Of a stretch of 64,000 bases of DNA, positions 13,044 to 23,671 are shown piece after piece. Under the pieces are notes generated by a model that did no database searches, had not been told where the DNA came from, and worked only from the letters and a program-made list of their open reading frames with translations. Made by a program: the position numbers and the translations under genes. Position 1 is the stretch's first letter, and every line of letters starts with the position of its first letter. The DNA is from Epichloe hybrida (lineage: Eukaryota > Ascomycota > Sordariomycetes > Hypocreales > Clavicipitaceae). The stretch lies in NCBI GenBank assembly GCA_019022495.1, contig JAFEKR010000004.1, forward strand, positions 1,178,001-1,242,000. Direction: 5' to 3'.

Positions 13044-15731
13044 ATGATGGCTGATTTCGATAGGCGCCAATCGGGGGGCTATAACAACCGCAAGAGGCGA
13101 TATAGAGGTTCGCAATGGGACGCTGTGTGAATGAGTCCCCCATCCAAGAAACGTGTCGTGGCTAACAACAGCGCTTCATGTATAGACGACGATGACCATT
13201 ACGATCGCCGACAGCAACGAAGGCGCACTGATTCAGCTCCAGCACCCGTCCGTCTTCGACGGCAGCTTCTCAGTCTCGCCGACTCGCCCCTGCGACGATG
13301 GTCAGAAGAAGTAACCTCGATCGCGCGCATCGTCACCGAGAACTACGATGATGAAAACCTGCGCGAAACGTTTCTCAATTTATCTCTGCAGCTGGTTTTG
13401 GAGCAGCCGCTGAAGACGCCCTTCGTTGCTGCCGTGGTTGTGGTTGTGAATGCGCTGAAATCAGAGCTTGTGGATATGGTGTTGGCACGATTGGCAACGC
13501 AGATTGAGAAGAATGTTGGCAAAGGCCAGTGGCGAGAGGTGAAGCTTTTGCTGAAGTTCCTGGCATGCCTCCAGGGCTGTCTGGAGGGCAATGGAGTTTT
13601 CCCTCTACTGGAGGACTTGTTCACGAGAGCGGCCGATTTGCAGACGGCCAGCTCTGATGATGTGGGTTTGCCCGGTCTGAAACCGACGCGAGAAGTGACA
13701 AACGATAGTGACATGTTGCTAATTCTTCGTCAAAGGTTATTGGAACCGAGATTGTCAAGATTATTCTCCTCACCATCCCGTACGCGATGGCTGCTGCCCC
13801 GGGTCAGTACACACAACAAGCGGCAGATCTCATGGAGAAGACAGATGTCATTGCCTCGGAACCACATGCTCTTCAAGCCCTCGTCGACCCGTTCCACCCT
13901 GAAGGGCAAGAGGAAAGCCCGGCAGCATCAATGAGTCTGTGCATGTTGTTGCAGAAGCAGCTGCAGACAGAGGCTTCCAAGGGTTGGGAGCTTGCCTTTA
14001 TTCCTCGACCCTGGGTCATGCCTCTCGAAGAGGTCGAGACTCAAGACCAGCTGGCCAACGCGCCGAAGCACGCGATTCCCGCCATCGCCATACCTTCAAC
14101 AGCCATTGCAGGGCCGCGATTGCTATTCCCCGAAATCCACTACTCTGTGTACAGCGACCAGGACGTCGAGTCGGTGCCGCCACCCACGGACATTGCCGCA
14201 TCGCTTATTAGGGATGCGCTGGCCGATACCATCAACATTCTCGATTTCAATAGAAACGTGACGGCTCGTTTCCTGATGGACATTGACTCATACTTTGCCG
14301 ACGGCACCTTTGTCAAACGGGCTACGCCGTTCGATGAACTGCGCAATATCGGCCCCGGCAAATCGACATGGAAGCCCGAAGATGTCGCCGTGGATGCCGT
14401 CTTCTCACAGCTGTTCCAACTGCCCAAGTCTGAGCACAAGGCTGTTTATTACCACTCTGTGTTGACCGAGGCGTGTAAGCTTGCCCCGGCGGCCATCGCA
14501 CCGAGTCTTGGCAGAGCCATTCGATTCTTGTACCGCAACACGCCTCGCACGGACTTGGAGCTCAGCTACCGTTTCCTGGATTGGTTCGCGCATCACCTTA
14601 GCAACTTTGGCTTCACGTGGAAGTGGGCTGAATGGTCAGAAGATACCAGCCTTCCCGACCTGCACCCATGCAAGTCGTTTCTTCTCGGAGCTCTGGACAA
14701 GGAGATTCGATTGAGCTTTGCCCAGAGAATCCAGAAGACACTGCCCGAGGCATATCAGCCGTTGATTGGGCCAGAGAAGGAGAAGGATGTTCCTGATTTC
14801 AAGTATAGTAATCCTGGTACGTTTATGCACTTTGGTGTTACGAAGCGCGTCGGGTCATTCACACATGCTGGATATGCAGACGTCGTGAACAACTAAACTA
14901 AACTAACCTTGGGAAAAAATGTGTGACACAGATACACCCTTTTCAAAAGAAGGTCAAGAAATTGCGGCGCTCCTGAGGCGCAAAGCCCCCGATGAAGAGT
15001 TCCAGCCCGTCATTGAGAGAATCCAAGCAATGGCCACAGAGCAAGCTCTGGATCCTGTCGTGACCAGCACCGATGTCTTCATGACAGCCGTGTGCTGGGT
15101 GGGATCAAAGTCTCTCAGCCATGTGCTCGCCTGCATCGACCGCACCAAGATCCGACTCGTTGACGCCGGCTCATGCAACCCAGCGGCGCGCTCGCAGATT
15201 ATTTCCTCCGTCATGAACTACTGGAGCGCGCACCCGGGCGTCGCGCTCTCCATCATCGAGAAACTACTCAACTACTCCATCCTCACGCCGCTTTCCATCG
15301 TGGACTGGACCCTCGCAGCCACCACGCCCATCCACGGGACCCAAGGCGGCGCAGCCCTCGGCCAATCGCACATGTTTGAGCTCATCTCCAACACTGTGGC
15401 CAAGGTGAGCGGCCGAGTGCGCCAGCTCCTCCTCTCGCCGGACGCAGACGAGGAGACGCGCGATAAAGAAGTGGCATTCATGCGAGACCTGTTCCGTGCC
15501 ATCAACGACGCGCTGGCAAGCTGGGCGGCAGGCAGCAAGGATCAACTCATGGAGGACGGCGACGGCTCCTCGGACAGAGAAGGCATGATTCGCAGATGGG
15601 GACAGCGCTGGCAGAGGGTGTTCCAAAGATTGGCTGCCATCGAAGAGACGTTTGTTGCCGAGGCCAAGAGCGAGCGGTGGGCTACGAAAGCAGACGACGA
15701 GGCGGGCACCCGCTCGGAACATCAGGACTAG
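13044..15731 (+). CDS. cbp80: Nuclear cap-binding protein subunit 1 (CBP80)
   Basis: Large subunit of the nuclear cap-binding complex; with CBP20 it binds the m7G cap of nascent transcripts and promotes splicing, export and quality control. Exons 13044-13107, 13186-13661, 13736-14816 and 14932-15731 join in frame to 806 residues. The N-terminus is basic and Arg-rich (SGGYNNRKRRYR then DRRQQRRR), as in fungal orthologues. An MIF4G-type helical domain follows (SPLRRWSEEVTSIARIVTEN and on), with the later MIF4G-like blocks (HSVLTEACKLAPAAIAPSLG, RTDLELSYRFLDWFAHHLSN) covering the rest. The final exon ends in an acidic, charged tail. Two ATGs stand in tandem at 13044 and 13047. Intron 1 (78 nt) was placed so that the basic N-terminus joins the acidic run DDDD; intron 3 is 115 nt with a CTAAC branch site. 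Confidence 0.92.
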
Positions 15732-16325
15732 GATTTCATGATTGATGAGTGGGGGGGACGGATTTCCGGCCTGTACATTAAATTGGTTGGAGATTGAGTA
15801 CCAGGAGGTATGATTAGATGGAACTGGCAAGGGTTACCCGGTAAGGATGGGCTGCTTTCCAGCGTCCAGGACGTCCATATTACCTACCTGTCTTTGGTCT
15901 CATCTTATTGTGGTGGTGGCCGTGGCGGAGGTGGTCCGTTCTGAAAGTCCCGATTTCTCAAGTGCCATGCCAGACATTCACCATGTCAATCAAACGTACG
16001 TTTAGTTTAGCCCCCGGCACCATCGGCCTCACGCATTAAGCTAGCTACTACTAATATTCCCATTTCGCCCGAATTGGCGCCCGGCCCAGCCATCAGTATA
16101 AATGTGTGCCGCCAAGCTAGCCTGCACTCTTTGGGCCCGTGAAAACAAGAATGCGAATGAATGAAGAGTGTGAAAAAGTGTGTCCCCGTGCGGCATGGCA
16201 TGTTGAGTCACGAAAAACTACCGCATCTTTCCCCTAGATGCGACATTGGTCAAGAGAATGAAATGCTTCGCGCCTCACGTTAGCGGGGTGATGATGCTCC
16301 GTTTCGTCACCGTCACTGCACAGCG
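15732..16325. other. Convergent intergenic region
   Basis: About 600 nt between the 3' ends of the cap-binding gene and the RFTS-domain gene, presumably holding both polyadenylation regions. No coding signal was recognised. Confidence 0.45.
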
Positions 16326-18883
16326 TTACACTATCAATTTCCTCTTGATCGGCTGGGTTTGCAGATCCGTCGCTTCTCCACGAATGTGCTTGATCTTGTC
16401 GAGTAAGTGACTGTGAATACGTTAGACTCCCTGTTGTTTTTGTTGTTGTTGATGATGATGATATTGTTGTTGTGGTTTGTGGGTTGGGCAACGGTGGACT
16501 GGGGCTGCAATTGAAGCGCTCGACTAGAGCGCGAAACCTGTCTCTTGATGTTCCACTTAGATCAGGAAACGGGATATCTCTGAGAGAGACCTGGGTGAGG
16601 CGGGTGGGCTGAAGACGAGGTCGGGTACGACGAGGATATGACGGGCCGCCGAGATGGGGGATGGGGGGCAATGAGGAAATTGGAAATAGACGAGGATGAG
16701 GAACGGTGGGAAGTAGGCATACTTGATGGGCATGTGGCCACGGGCACCTTCTGACATGGCGAGGTTTACTCTGGTCAGCTGCTGCTCGTGGTCGCGGAAA
16801 TGTTGCCGGATACGGTCTTGGTAATCTTCTTGGTCGGCCCCGCGGACAATGTAATCGCAGCCTTCTTGCTCGCAGGCCCAGGTGTCGTCGGGTCCACGGG
16901 GCGACGATTCGGGAATCTTCTCTGCTCGGATGACGAGCCTGATGGGTTCGAGATCGTACCGTTCTTGGGCGTCCGGATCGATGATGTCGTCGTCTGCGTC
17001 GTTTTCGTCCCCCGGATCCAGCGGCTGGACGTTATCCATGTCCATGCCATCATCTAGAAATTTGCCGTTGTCGAAATAGTGAGACTTTCTGGCGTGGCCA
17101 GGAGCTTCCGAGCCCCCCGGGCTATCGCTTTCGTATTCATTGCGCGGCCTCTTGTTGGGAAGTCTCGGTCGGAGGGATGATTTGCCTGGTGTCCGGGTTG
17201 GACGCTTGCCCGTGGGCCTCGGGCTGTCGCTACCAGAGTGGTTGTGGTGGTTGAGTGTCTGTATCGGGGTAGAGGGCGTTTGTCCCGCAGTACCTTTTCG
17301 AGGCTGAGATCTGCGAGGTGTGATGACTTTGGGCGGAAATTCGGAAGGCTTGTAGGCCAGTAACTCGAGTTCCGTCTTGGCCAACTCTTGGAGTTCTGTA
17401 TATATCTCATGTCGTCGATATCGTTCATCTAGAACGTGAAGCAACGCTTTGGAATAGTAGTGTATCCACTCTTGGACAGGCCGCTTATATGAGCCCACGC
17501 GGGCGTCCTTGTAGGTAGGAAACGTATAGTTGAAGTACAATCGAGTGAGTGTGCCCGACAACGTCATTCCCCTTTTACTCGGTGCCAGGGCATCAAAGCA
17601 ATCGGCAAACGTGGCAAGGACCGACTGCAATGGCGAGGCGGGCGAATCATCCTTGTCGCTCCACTCATAAAGCGGCACAACAGAGCGGGCGGTGACGTCT
17701 GCCGCGGATGGCTGCGTGTCAGTTTGCGCAGCATGCTTGTCGACTATCCTCGGTGTAGCAGACCTCGCTAGGCCTCTCTTGATTCTGCCTGTTTGAGAAA
17801 TATTGCTGTCGGTGAAGTCCACGCTGTTGCTTCTGATGGACAGAGCCCGTGCACTTTCGCGCAAGCTGTTTTGCGCCTCGGATGGATGTGATGGATATCG
17901 TCGCAGTTGCATCGTCTCTAATGCTGTGGCATCGTTTTCTCGCTCCTAGCAGACATTTGTCATTAGCAAGCAGGCCAGGCCAATTCTCCCAAACCAGAAG
18001 ACAGAGAGAACACGTCATCCCCAACGTACAGCGTGTTCAGACTTGATCCATTTGTAAAATGCTGTTGTTGTCCAGTCAAAGATGCCATCATTTTGTGACA
18101 GTCTATCAACGAAAAAGGACGCGTGCTCCCTCGCCCTCGCAACCACTTCCTCGAATGTTGAGCCATCGCCAATTCGTGCAGCGTACTGCCGGTTTTGATT
18201 AGCCAGTGACGGTTGGAAGCATGTTGAACTGGCAGCAGCAGCAGCAGCAGCATTGACTGTACCTTGTGAAATACGGGACCCAGCTCGTCCATGAGTGTGG
18301 GATTCTTACCCTTTTTGATTCTCTTGGACGGGCGTTCGTTATATATATCAAGGAGAGTATAGTACATTGTGGTGGCCTCGCACATCTTGTTGTACATTGG
18401 CCTGTACGCGCGGCAAGGGTCAATCTCGTACCAGCCGCCCTGGCCTGACACCCATATCAATGGTCTGTGATCATCGGATTCTCCAATAGAGTACAGTGTC
18501 GACTTTCGGATCTCTAAAGGCGTGGAAGCGCGAACACGCATAATCACTAACCGACTAGTTAGAGGAGGGTGGCTTGCTTACGAGCAAGGTGCGGCTTGTT
18601 GAAGCAGGACGGACGTACGATGTGTTTTCTGCGAGGGTTCATCGATGACGAGATGGCCGCGAACGATGAAGGGCCCCATTTTCTCAACATGAAGAGCGTT
18701 TTCGATGGTCTGACCATCTTTGCCGAGTACGATGGCGTTGGCGAGTTCGAAAATGGGCCAGTCGTCCGACTGCTTATCCTTGGAAACCGATCGCACAACG
18801 GAACTCTCTTGCCGCCATCGGGCATCGGATTCGGATTCGGATTCCACGCTCGACGTGGACGCTCGTCGCCTGCGGCCAGCCAT
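16326..18883 (-). CDS. RFTS-domain and C2H2 zinc-finger protein (Raf2/DIM-7-like)
   Basis: I assembled five exons (18883-18619, 18546-18263, 18185-18030, 17945-16723, 16410-16326) into 670 residues. The N-terminal part, about residues 35-160, looks like the replication-foci-targeting (RFTS) domain of DNMT1-type proteins. Its landmarks are GPFIVRGHLVIDEP, then STLYSIGESDDHRPLIWVSG, GWYEIDPCRAYRPMY and a helix ATTMYYTLLDIYN. A helical middle follows, then a basic disordered stretch with nuclear signals, and a C2H2-like finger near residues 593-621 (Cys-X4-Cys-X18-His-X3-His). A short helix HLLDKIKHIRG closes the protein. RFTS plus a C-terminal finger, without a methyltransferase domain, is the layout of fission-yeast Raf2 and is proposed for Neurospora DIM-7, partners of CUL4 in H3K9-methylation complexes. 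That role is inferred. The last intron is unusually long (312 nt) and could hide a small exon. Confidence 0.65.
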
Positions 18884-19270
18884 TCTGACGGTTTTGGGAG
18901 TTGGCGAGAATGTACCATGGGAGCACGGGTTTCGCGCAAAATCGCATGCATAGACGGGCGCGACGAAACGGCGCGATGATGGATTGGCGCGAAGTCGCTG
19001 CACGCTGGGTGGGTGGGCAAGTGGGGTCCTTTTAAGTGGGGCCTTTGTTCAGTGTGGCCTCACTTTTACTTCCCCATGTTCACATCCTGGCTGGCTGGCC
19101 TGACTTTTTTTTCCTCGCCCGCCTCCAAAGCTTGAAGCTTGAAGTGATGCGCATCATCACACGCCTCTTGACTCGATTGATTGTGCTGTCCTCCCAGCGT
19201 AACAGCTACTTCCACTCCGCAGCTGCTTGTTGCGGCTCGCATGCGACGAGCAGGAACAAAGGTGTTGAAG
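18884..19270. promoter_or_regulatory. Divergent promoter region between RFTS gene and PUS4
   Basis: 387 nt separating two divergently transcribed genes. The frame upstream of the RFTS start stays open to about 19003, but the ATG at 18883 is the best start. No other gene was seen. Confidence 0.45.
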
Positions 19271-20812
19271 ATGGCGTCTGACGTCGTCCGCGATGGCGTC
19301 TTTGGTAAGCCTTTGCTGCTGCTTCATGCGTCAAAATGGCCTCGAACCGTAGACCCAGTTCGGCGGCAGATCTACAAGAAATCCCGAGCTACCGTCCTTC
19401 TTCACTAACCTGATCTTTCGATAGCCATCAACAAGCCTTGCGGCCAGAGCTCAGCCCAGGTTATACGAGAATGCCAACAAGCTTTCAACCCTTCCAACTT
19501 CTTCCGGCCCATGATCGAAGCTGAACTGGCGCGACGGCTTAAAGAGTCTGGCAAGCAGTTCAATCGGCGCAAGGCGGAGAAGAAGGCATCCCAGATCAAG
19601 ATTGGCCACGGAGGCACGCTGGACCCTCTGGCGACGGGCGTTCTGATCCTGGGCATTGGCACCGGCACGAAACTGCTTTCTCAGTTTCTCAACTGCACAA
19701 AGACGTACGAGACGACGGTGGTATTTGGCGTGAGCACCGACACGTACGATCGAGTGGGTAGAGTGTTGATCCGAAAGGGATACGACCACGTCACAAAAGA
19801 GCTGGTGGAGAAGGAACTGGCGAGTTTCCGTGGCCAGCAGACGCAGATTCCTCCACTGTACTCTGCCTTGAAGATGAACGGCAAGCCCCTATACGAATAT
19901 GCCCGCGAGGGGAAGCCCATACCTCGAGAAATCGAAGGTAGACAAGTGGAGGCTCTGGAAGTCGAGCTCGTCGAGTGGTATGAGCCGGGGAAGCACAACA
20001 ACCGCTGGCCGACAGAGGAGGCTGAGGCGGCCGAGAGAAATCTCGCCGAGCAAGTGTGGAGGGTCAAGAAGCAGCAAGAGACGGGCAAGACACTGACCCC
20101 CGAAGAGAAGGAGCAGGACGACCAGGCGATAGCAGCGCATGAGTCGTTCAAGAAGCGCTTCGAAGAGAGGCAAGATGAGCTGATCCGGGATGCGCCATCC
20201 AGGAAGCAACGCCATGCCAAAGAGAGCAAGGCCATGATGTCGGGGGGCCTCGGCGCGATGCCCCAGCCCGTCTACTCAAACAAAGGGTCGAACCTGGTGC
20301 CTCCGGCCCCGGATTCAAACACACCGCCGCCATGGAGCGACGAAGGACCACCCGCATGCAAGATCCGCCTAACCGTCACGTCCGGCTACTATGTTCGAAG
20401 CTTCTGCCATGATTTAGGAGCCAAGCTCGGATCAGCAGCCATCATGGCCGAGCTGTGTCGTGTCCGCCAAAGCGACTTCACCGTGGGAGGCCCCAACACG
20501 TTGGAGTACGAGGACTTGTCCAGGGGCGAGGACATCTGGGGCCCCAAGGTGGCCGACATGCTGGCACGCTGGAACGGTGAGCCTGAAAGCAAGTGGCCAG
20601 GACCGTCAGCAAAGGCCAAACCCGAGGGCAAGTCACCATGCAAGACGCTCACCCAGCAGAAGAGGCCATTGTCAACAGACGCGCCATCACCTACCCGAAA
20701 GAAGAGGGCAAGGTGCCCGTCCAACGAGATGTCTGAAGTTGCCCGCAAAGCAGCCAGGTCTTCGGCCTCGGCCAGCAAGTCAGTTCATATGGGATGCAAG
20801 TCTCACTCATGA
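19271..20812 (+). CDS. pus4: tRNA pseudouridine-55 synthase, TruB/Pus4 family
   Basis: Converts uridine 55 in the T-loop of tRNAs to pseudouridine, in nucleus and mitochondria in yeast. Exon 1 (19271-19304) encodes only the first 11 codons; after a 120-nt intron exon 2 (19425-20812) completes 473 residues. The TruB signature IGHGGTLDPLATGVLILGIG holds the catalytic aspartate (Asp 78). It is followed by TYETTVVFGVSTDTYD, QIPPLYSALKMNGKPLYEYA and a late VTSGYYVRSFCHDLG block. Compared with bacterial TruB there is a long charged insert in the middle and a basic tail (TRKKRARC) that could serve as a nuclear signal. The gene diverges from the RFTS gene. Confidence 0.92.
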
Positions 20813-21221
20813 TGAGAAATCAAGGAACGTAAAATAAGGCACAGACGTAGTCAAAGACCATTCTCGTGTTCGCAATGTGTACAGGATCGGCTTGGCGTTG
20901 GTAAAACAAACGGTTGAAGGAAGGGCGTATGCATGTATATTCGAGTTTACGAAGGAAGATGATGGGGCGTAAAGTGGCTTGACGAGAAGGCATCTCGACG
21001 GGGCAAGGTGATGGAGATGGCAGCCAGAACCTCGGTAGCTCAGCTGCAACCGAGTACCTCGATGCATAATAGACTGTATTGGCCCCGTCTCACCAGGTTT
21101 CCGCCCGAGCAGGAGCCCAGGATGAATATCAAATGCTCGTGGGGTAATTTTATTCACGGAATCCAGTTCAGCACGCCGTCTTGCACAATCTTGGTATCAT
21201 GTTGATTCGCGCCACGCCCAT
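20813..21221. other. Convergent intergenic region
   Basis: About 400 nt between the 3' ends of PUS4 and the Sec2-like gene. No gene recognised. Confidence 0.4.
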
Positions 21222-21947
21222 TCAGCTCTCGTCCAGCAAAGCCCTGACCTTTTCAATCCTGCCCATGGCGCCCTCCAGCCTCTCCAGCCGCCTCCTCTTG
21301 TCCTCGTCCCTCTTCTCCAGCTCGCCGACCCTCTCCTCCAACCTCGCGCGAGCCCTCCTCTCGTCGGCCACCATCTCATTCGCCTGCTCGAACAGACTGA
21401 CGCTCAGCTCCTTGACCTCCTTGCTCGTGGCGCTCAGCCGGCCCTCGGCCTCCCTACGCAGCGCCTGCTCCCTCGTCAGAGCCTCCATCAGGTCCTCGGC
21501 CGAGGCGGCGCCCGGCGAGACAGGCAGCGAGTTCTGGCGCCGCACGTCGGCGCGCAGCAGCGAGGACAGGCGCGACGTGCCCTGCTGGAGAATCGACGTC
21601 TTGGAGGAGGAGGAGGAGGAGGAGAAGGGGGGGCTCGAGGCGGGTGGTGGTGATGATTGCTGCGGCGGCGGCGGCGTGGACGGCGGCCGTTGCGCCGAGC
21701 GGCGCAGCCTGTGCAGCTCGGCCTCGTAGTCTGCCCAGCGGGACACGGCGACGGCGGCCTCCTGGTTGAGCTGGGCGACGCGGGCTTCGAGCTCGGCGAT
21801 GCGAGACTGCGCCTGCGCCTGCGCCTGGGACTGCGTCGTGACGGAGCCGCAGCGTGGGCAGCAGCTTGGTGGTGGTGGTGGGCTTGTTGCGGTCGGGGGG
21901 GCAGCCGGCGTGTGCGTGGCCATGGCGATGACGGCTGTTGCGCTCAT
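21222..21947 (-). CDS. Sec2-type Rab guanine-nucleotide exchange factor, coiled coil
   Basis: Single-exon gene of 241 residues. The N-terminus is Pro/Ser-rich with a Cys-X2-Cys pair (CCPRCG). A long coiled coil follows, interrupted by a Pro/Ser-rich linker with runs of Ser. The second coiled coil (about residues 130-240) carries LTREQALRREAEGRL and ELSVSLFEQANEMVADERRA, which is the hallmark of the Sec2p/Rabin exchange domain that activates Sec4/Rab8-type GTPases on secretory vesicles. The protein is much shorter than yeast Sec2p (about 760 residues) and stops right after the exchange domain, so it is a compact homologue or a second Sec2-domain protein. The start is the first ATG at 21947; the frame upstream is open but lacks ATG. 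Confidence 0.75.
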   Translation of the reverse strand: MSATAVIAMATHTPAAPPTATSPPPPPSCCPRCGSVTTQSQAQAQAQSRIAELEARVAQLNQEAAVAVSRWADYEAELHRLRRSAQRPPSTPPPPQQSSPPPASSPPFSSSSSSSKTSILQQGTSRLSSLLRADVRRQNSLPVSPGAASAEDLMEALTREQALRREAEGRLSATSKEVKELSVSLFEQANEMVADERRARARLEERVGELEKRDEDKRRRLERLEGAMGRIEKVRALLDES

Positions 21948-22669
21948 TGTATCGTGTGACAAAGACACGGATTCATGAAGCCTGGGTCTTTTTGGGGGGG
22001 TCGAGCCGAGGTTTCCGGCGTCGTTGGTTGTGTGACGAGAACTGCAACTGTGCGTGCATGGAGGCGACGCAGGGGTTCTTCATGATTGATGACGGATGAC
22101 GGCTCCATCAGGAGCGACTAGCTCGCCCGGCGGGACGGGTGGACCGTGCGGTTGGGCTATGATTCGCTACTGAGAAACTGTCCCATACATGCACACGCGA
22201 TACTGTCTCTATTATTTCTATTATGAACTAGCATACAAAGAAAGAAGAACGTTCAAAGGTTCCCATTTTCTTGACCTTCAAGTGCTAATTTCACAGTGCG
22301 ACTAGCACCAGTTGAGCCCCGCCTAAACAGGTCTTGTCCACCGAGGGTACGCTCTTTTGATGCTTCGGGTTCGCCCGTACGGCTTATAAGCAATAATGGC
22401 AATATCTGGCTGTCAATCGTCGAGGCCATCTCAAGCAGAGTCTATTCTATCCGCTGCATCACTCACACTCTCTACTGTCTTTGATTTCATATTCATTCTT
22501 GACGGGCCATGAACCAGTTGAGCCACCCACGACCATATAACCACCATTTTCTATATAAATAAATCCCAACGTCCATATGCTCATATGTTCGCCGACCCCC
22601 GCCGAGGCGGTTTCTCACGCACAGAAAGACTGCCGACAAAGTCAGTCAACAGCATGTCGCGCGTCAAAA
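21948..22669. other. Intergenic region
   Basis: About 720 nt upstream of the Sec2-like gene and downstream of the small gene at 22670-22933. Nothing coding was recognised. A polypyrimidine/AT-rich part around 22180-22260 may belong to the promoter. Confidence 0.4.
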
Positions 22670-22933
22670 TCACGTCAAACCTGCATACCCAAACGAAGGA
22701 TTATACCTCTCGAGATCCTCAGAGGTGATGGAGTCCTTTCGCGACGGATCCACGTTGATGACGCAGTTCTTGGCCGCAAGGTGTAGATCTGCCCACGGCT
22801 CAATCAGCGACGAGACTGTTTTCCCCGGTCCGACCGACTCACTCTGCTCAACGCTGACCTCCTCCTCGACCTCCTCCCGACTCCGCCGGCGCTTCTTCAC
22901 GACCTCGACTGCCTTTTTGACATAGTAATCCAT
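22670..22933 (-). CDS. Small uncharacterised protein (87 residues)
   Basis: Open frame from a good ATG at 22933. It starts MDYYVKKAVEVVKKRRR, has an acidic Glu/Val stretch, and then a more ordered-looking part with EPWADLHLAAKNCVINVDP and EDLERYNPSFGY. The amphipathic basic N-terminus and the mixed composition look like a real protein rather than a random frame, but I do not recognise the family. The reading frame could continue through a possible 51-nt intron starting at GTTTGA just before the stop, which has a CTGAC branch-like site and a CAG end; the extended sequence is not obviously protein-like. Confidence 0.5.
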   Translation of the reverse strand: MDYYVKKAVEVVKKRRRSREEVEEEVSVEQSESVGPGKTVSSLIEPWADLHLAAKNCVINVDPSRKDSITSEDLERYNPSFGYAGLT

Positions 22934-23671
22934 GGTGCGGCGTCCACTGAGAAAGGGGGAAAAGGGGGGTTATGTGATGAATTTTCTGGTTCGAGCCGCG
23001 ACTAGTGTGTGCGGGACCGGCCCTCGTCTTTATATACATACATCTTGGTCCCCTGGAAACCAGTCCATTTTCTTCCTTTATTTCCAAATGTTGGGAACCT
23101 GGGGGTCCACCGGGTGCGCTCATCTTGGACCTTTGCGGCCGTGACGACAGGAAGCGCAAGCAAAGCACGTCGTGGTTGCATTTGGAAAAGTGGACCGAGG
23201 GGCGCCTTGTGATTATTATTAGCAGGGTTGCGTGGAATAAGCATTTTGACAGGAGACAAGACAAGCGCTGGACTGGACTGGAATGGAATGCAAGTGTCAA
23301 TTGCGTGCCGTGCTCCAGTTTTCGCCGGGACGTCGAGACGTTGAGACGTCGATCTTGGGTGAATGAGCCGTGGTGTATTCATCGGCCCAAAGCTTCCTTT
23401 TCGCATCCGTCAACGTCAAGGTTCAGCCAGAACTCTAAATTCTTTCCAGGAACATGCACTGGCCATTGCGACCGCTCGGGGTCCAGGGTCTGGGGCAAAC
23501 AAGGTCATGTTGGAAAACTATGTTGCGCTCCCTCAAGTTGTTGCGTCAGCGGATGAGAACCCATCTTTATCTTGTGTTATATGGCAGACTGAAATGCATA
23601 TCTGGTTGCTGAAAGAAGTTGGGGTACCCGATGATAATCGCTCAAAAAAACGCCTTTCCTCTCATTTTTAA
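22934..23671. other. Intergenic region
   Basis: About 740 nt between two minus-strand genes; it should hold the promoter of the 87-residue gene and the 3' flank of the next. Open frames on both strands show no family resemblance. Confidence 0.4.

Noticed and set aside
18555..18581. 27-nt intron in the RFTS gene
   Set aside because: It is too short to splice. The 72-nt intron 18547-18618 with a GTACGT donor and a CTAAC branch keeps phase and fits.
22990..23005. GGTTCGAGCC as a tRNA B-box
   Set aside because: No T-stem, acceptor strand or A-box is found around it.
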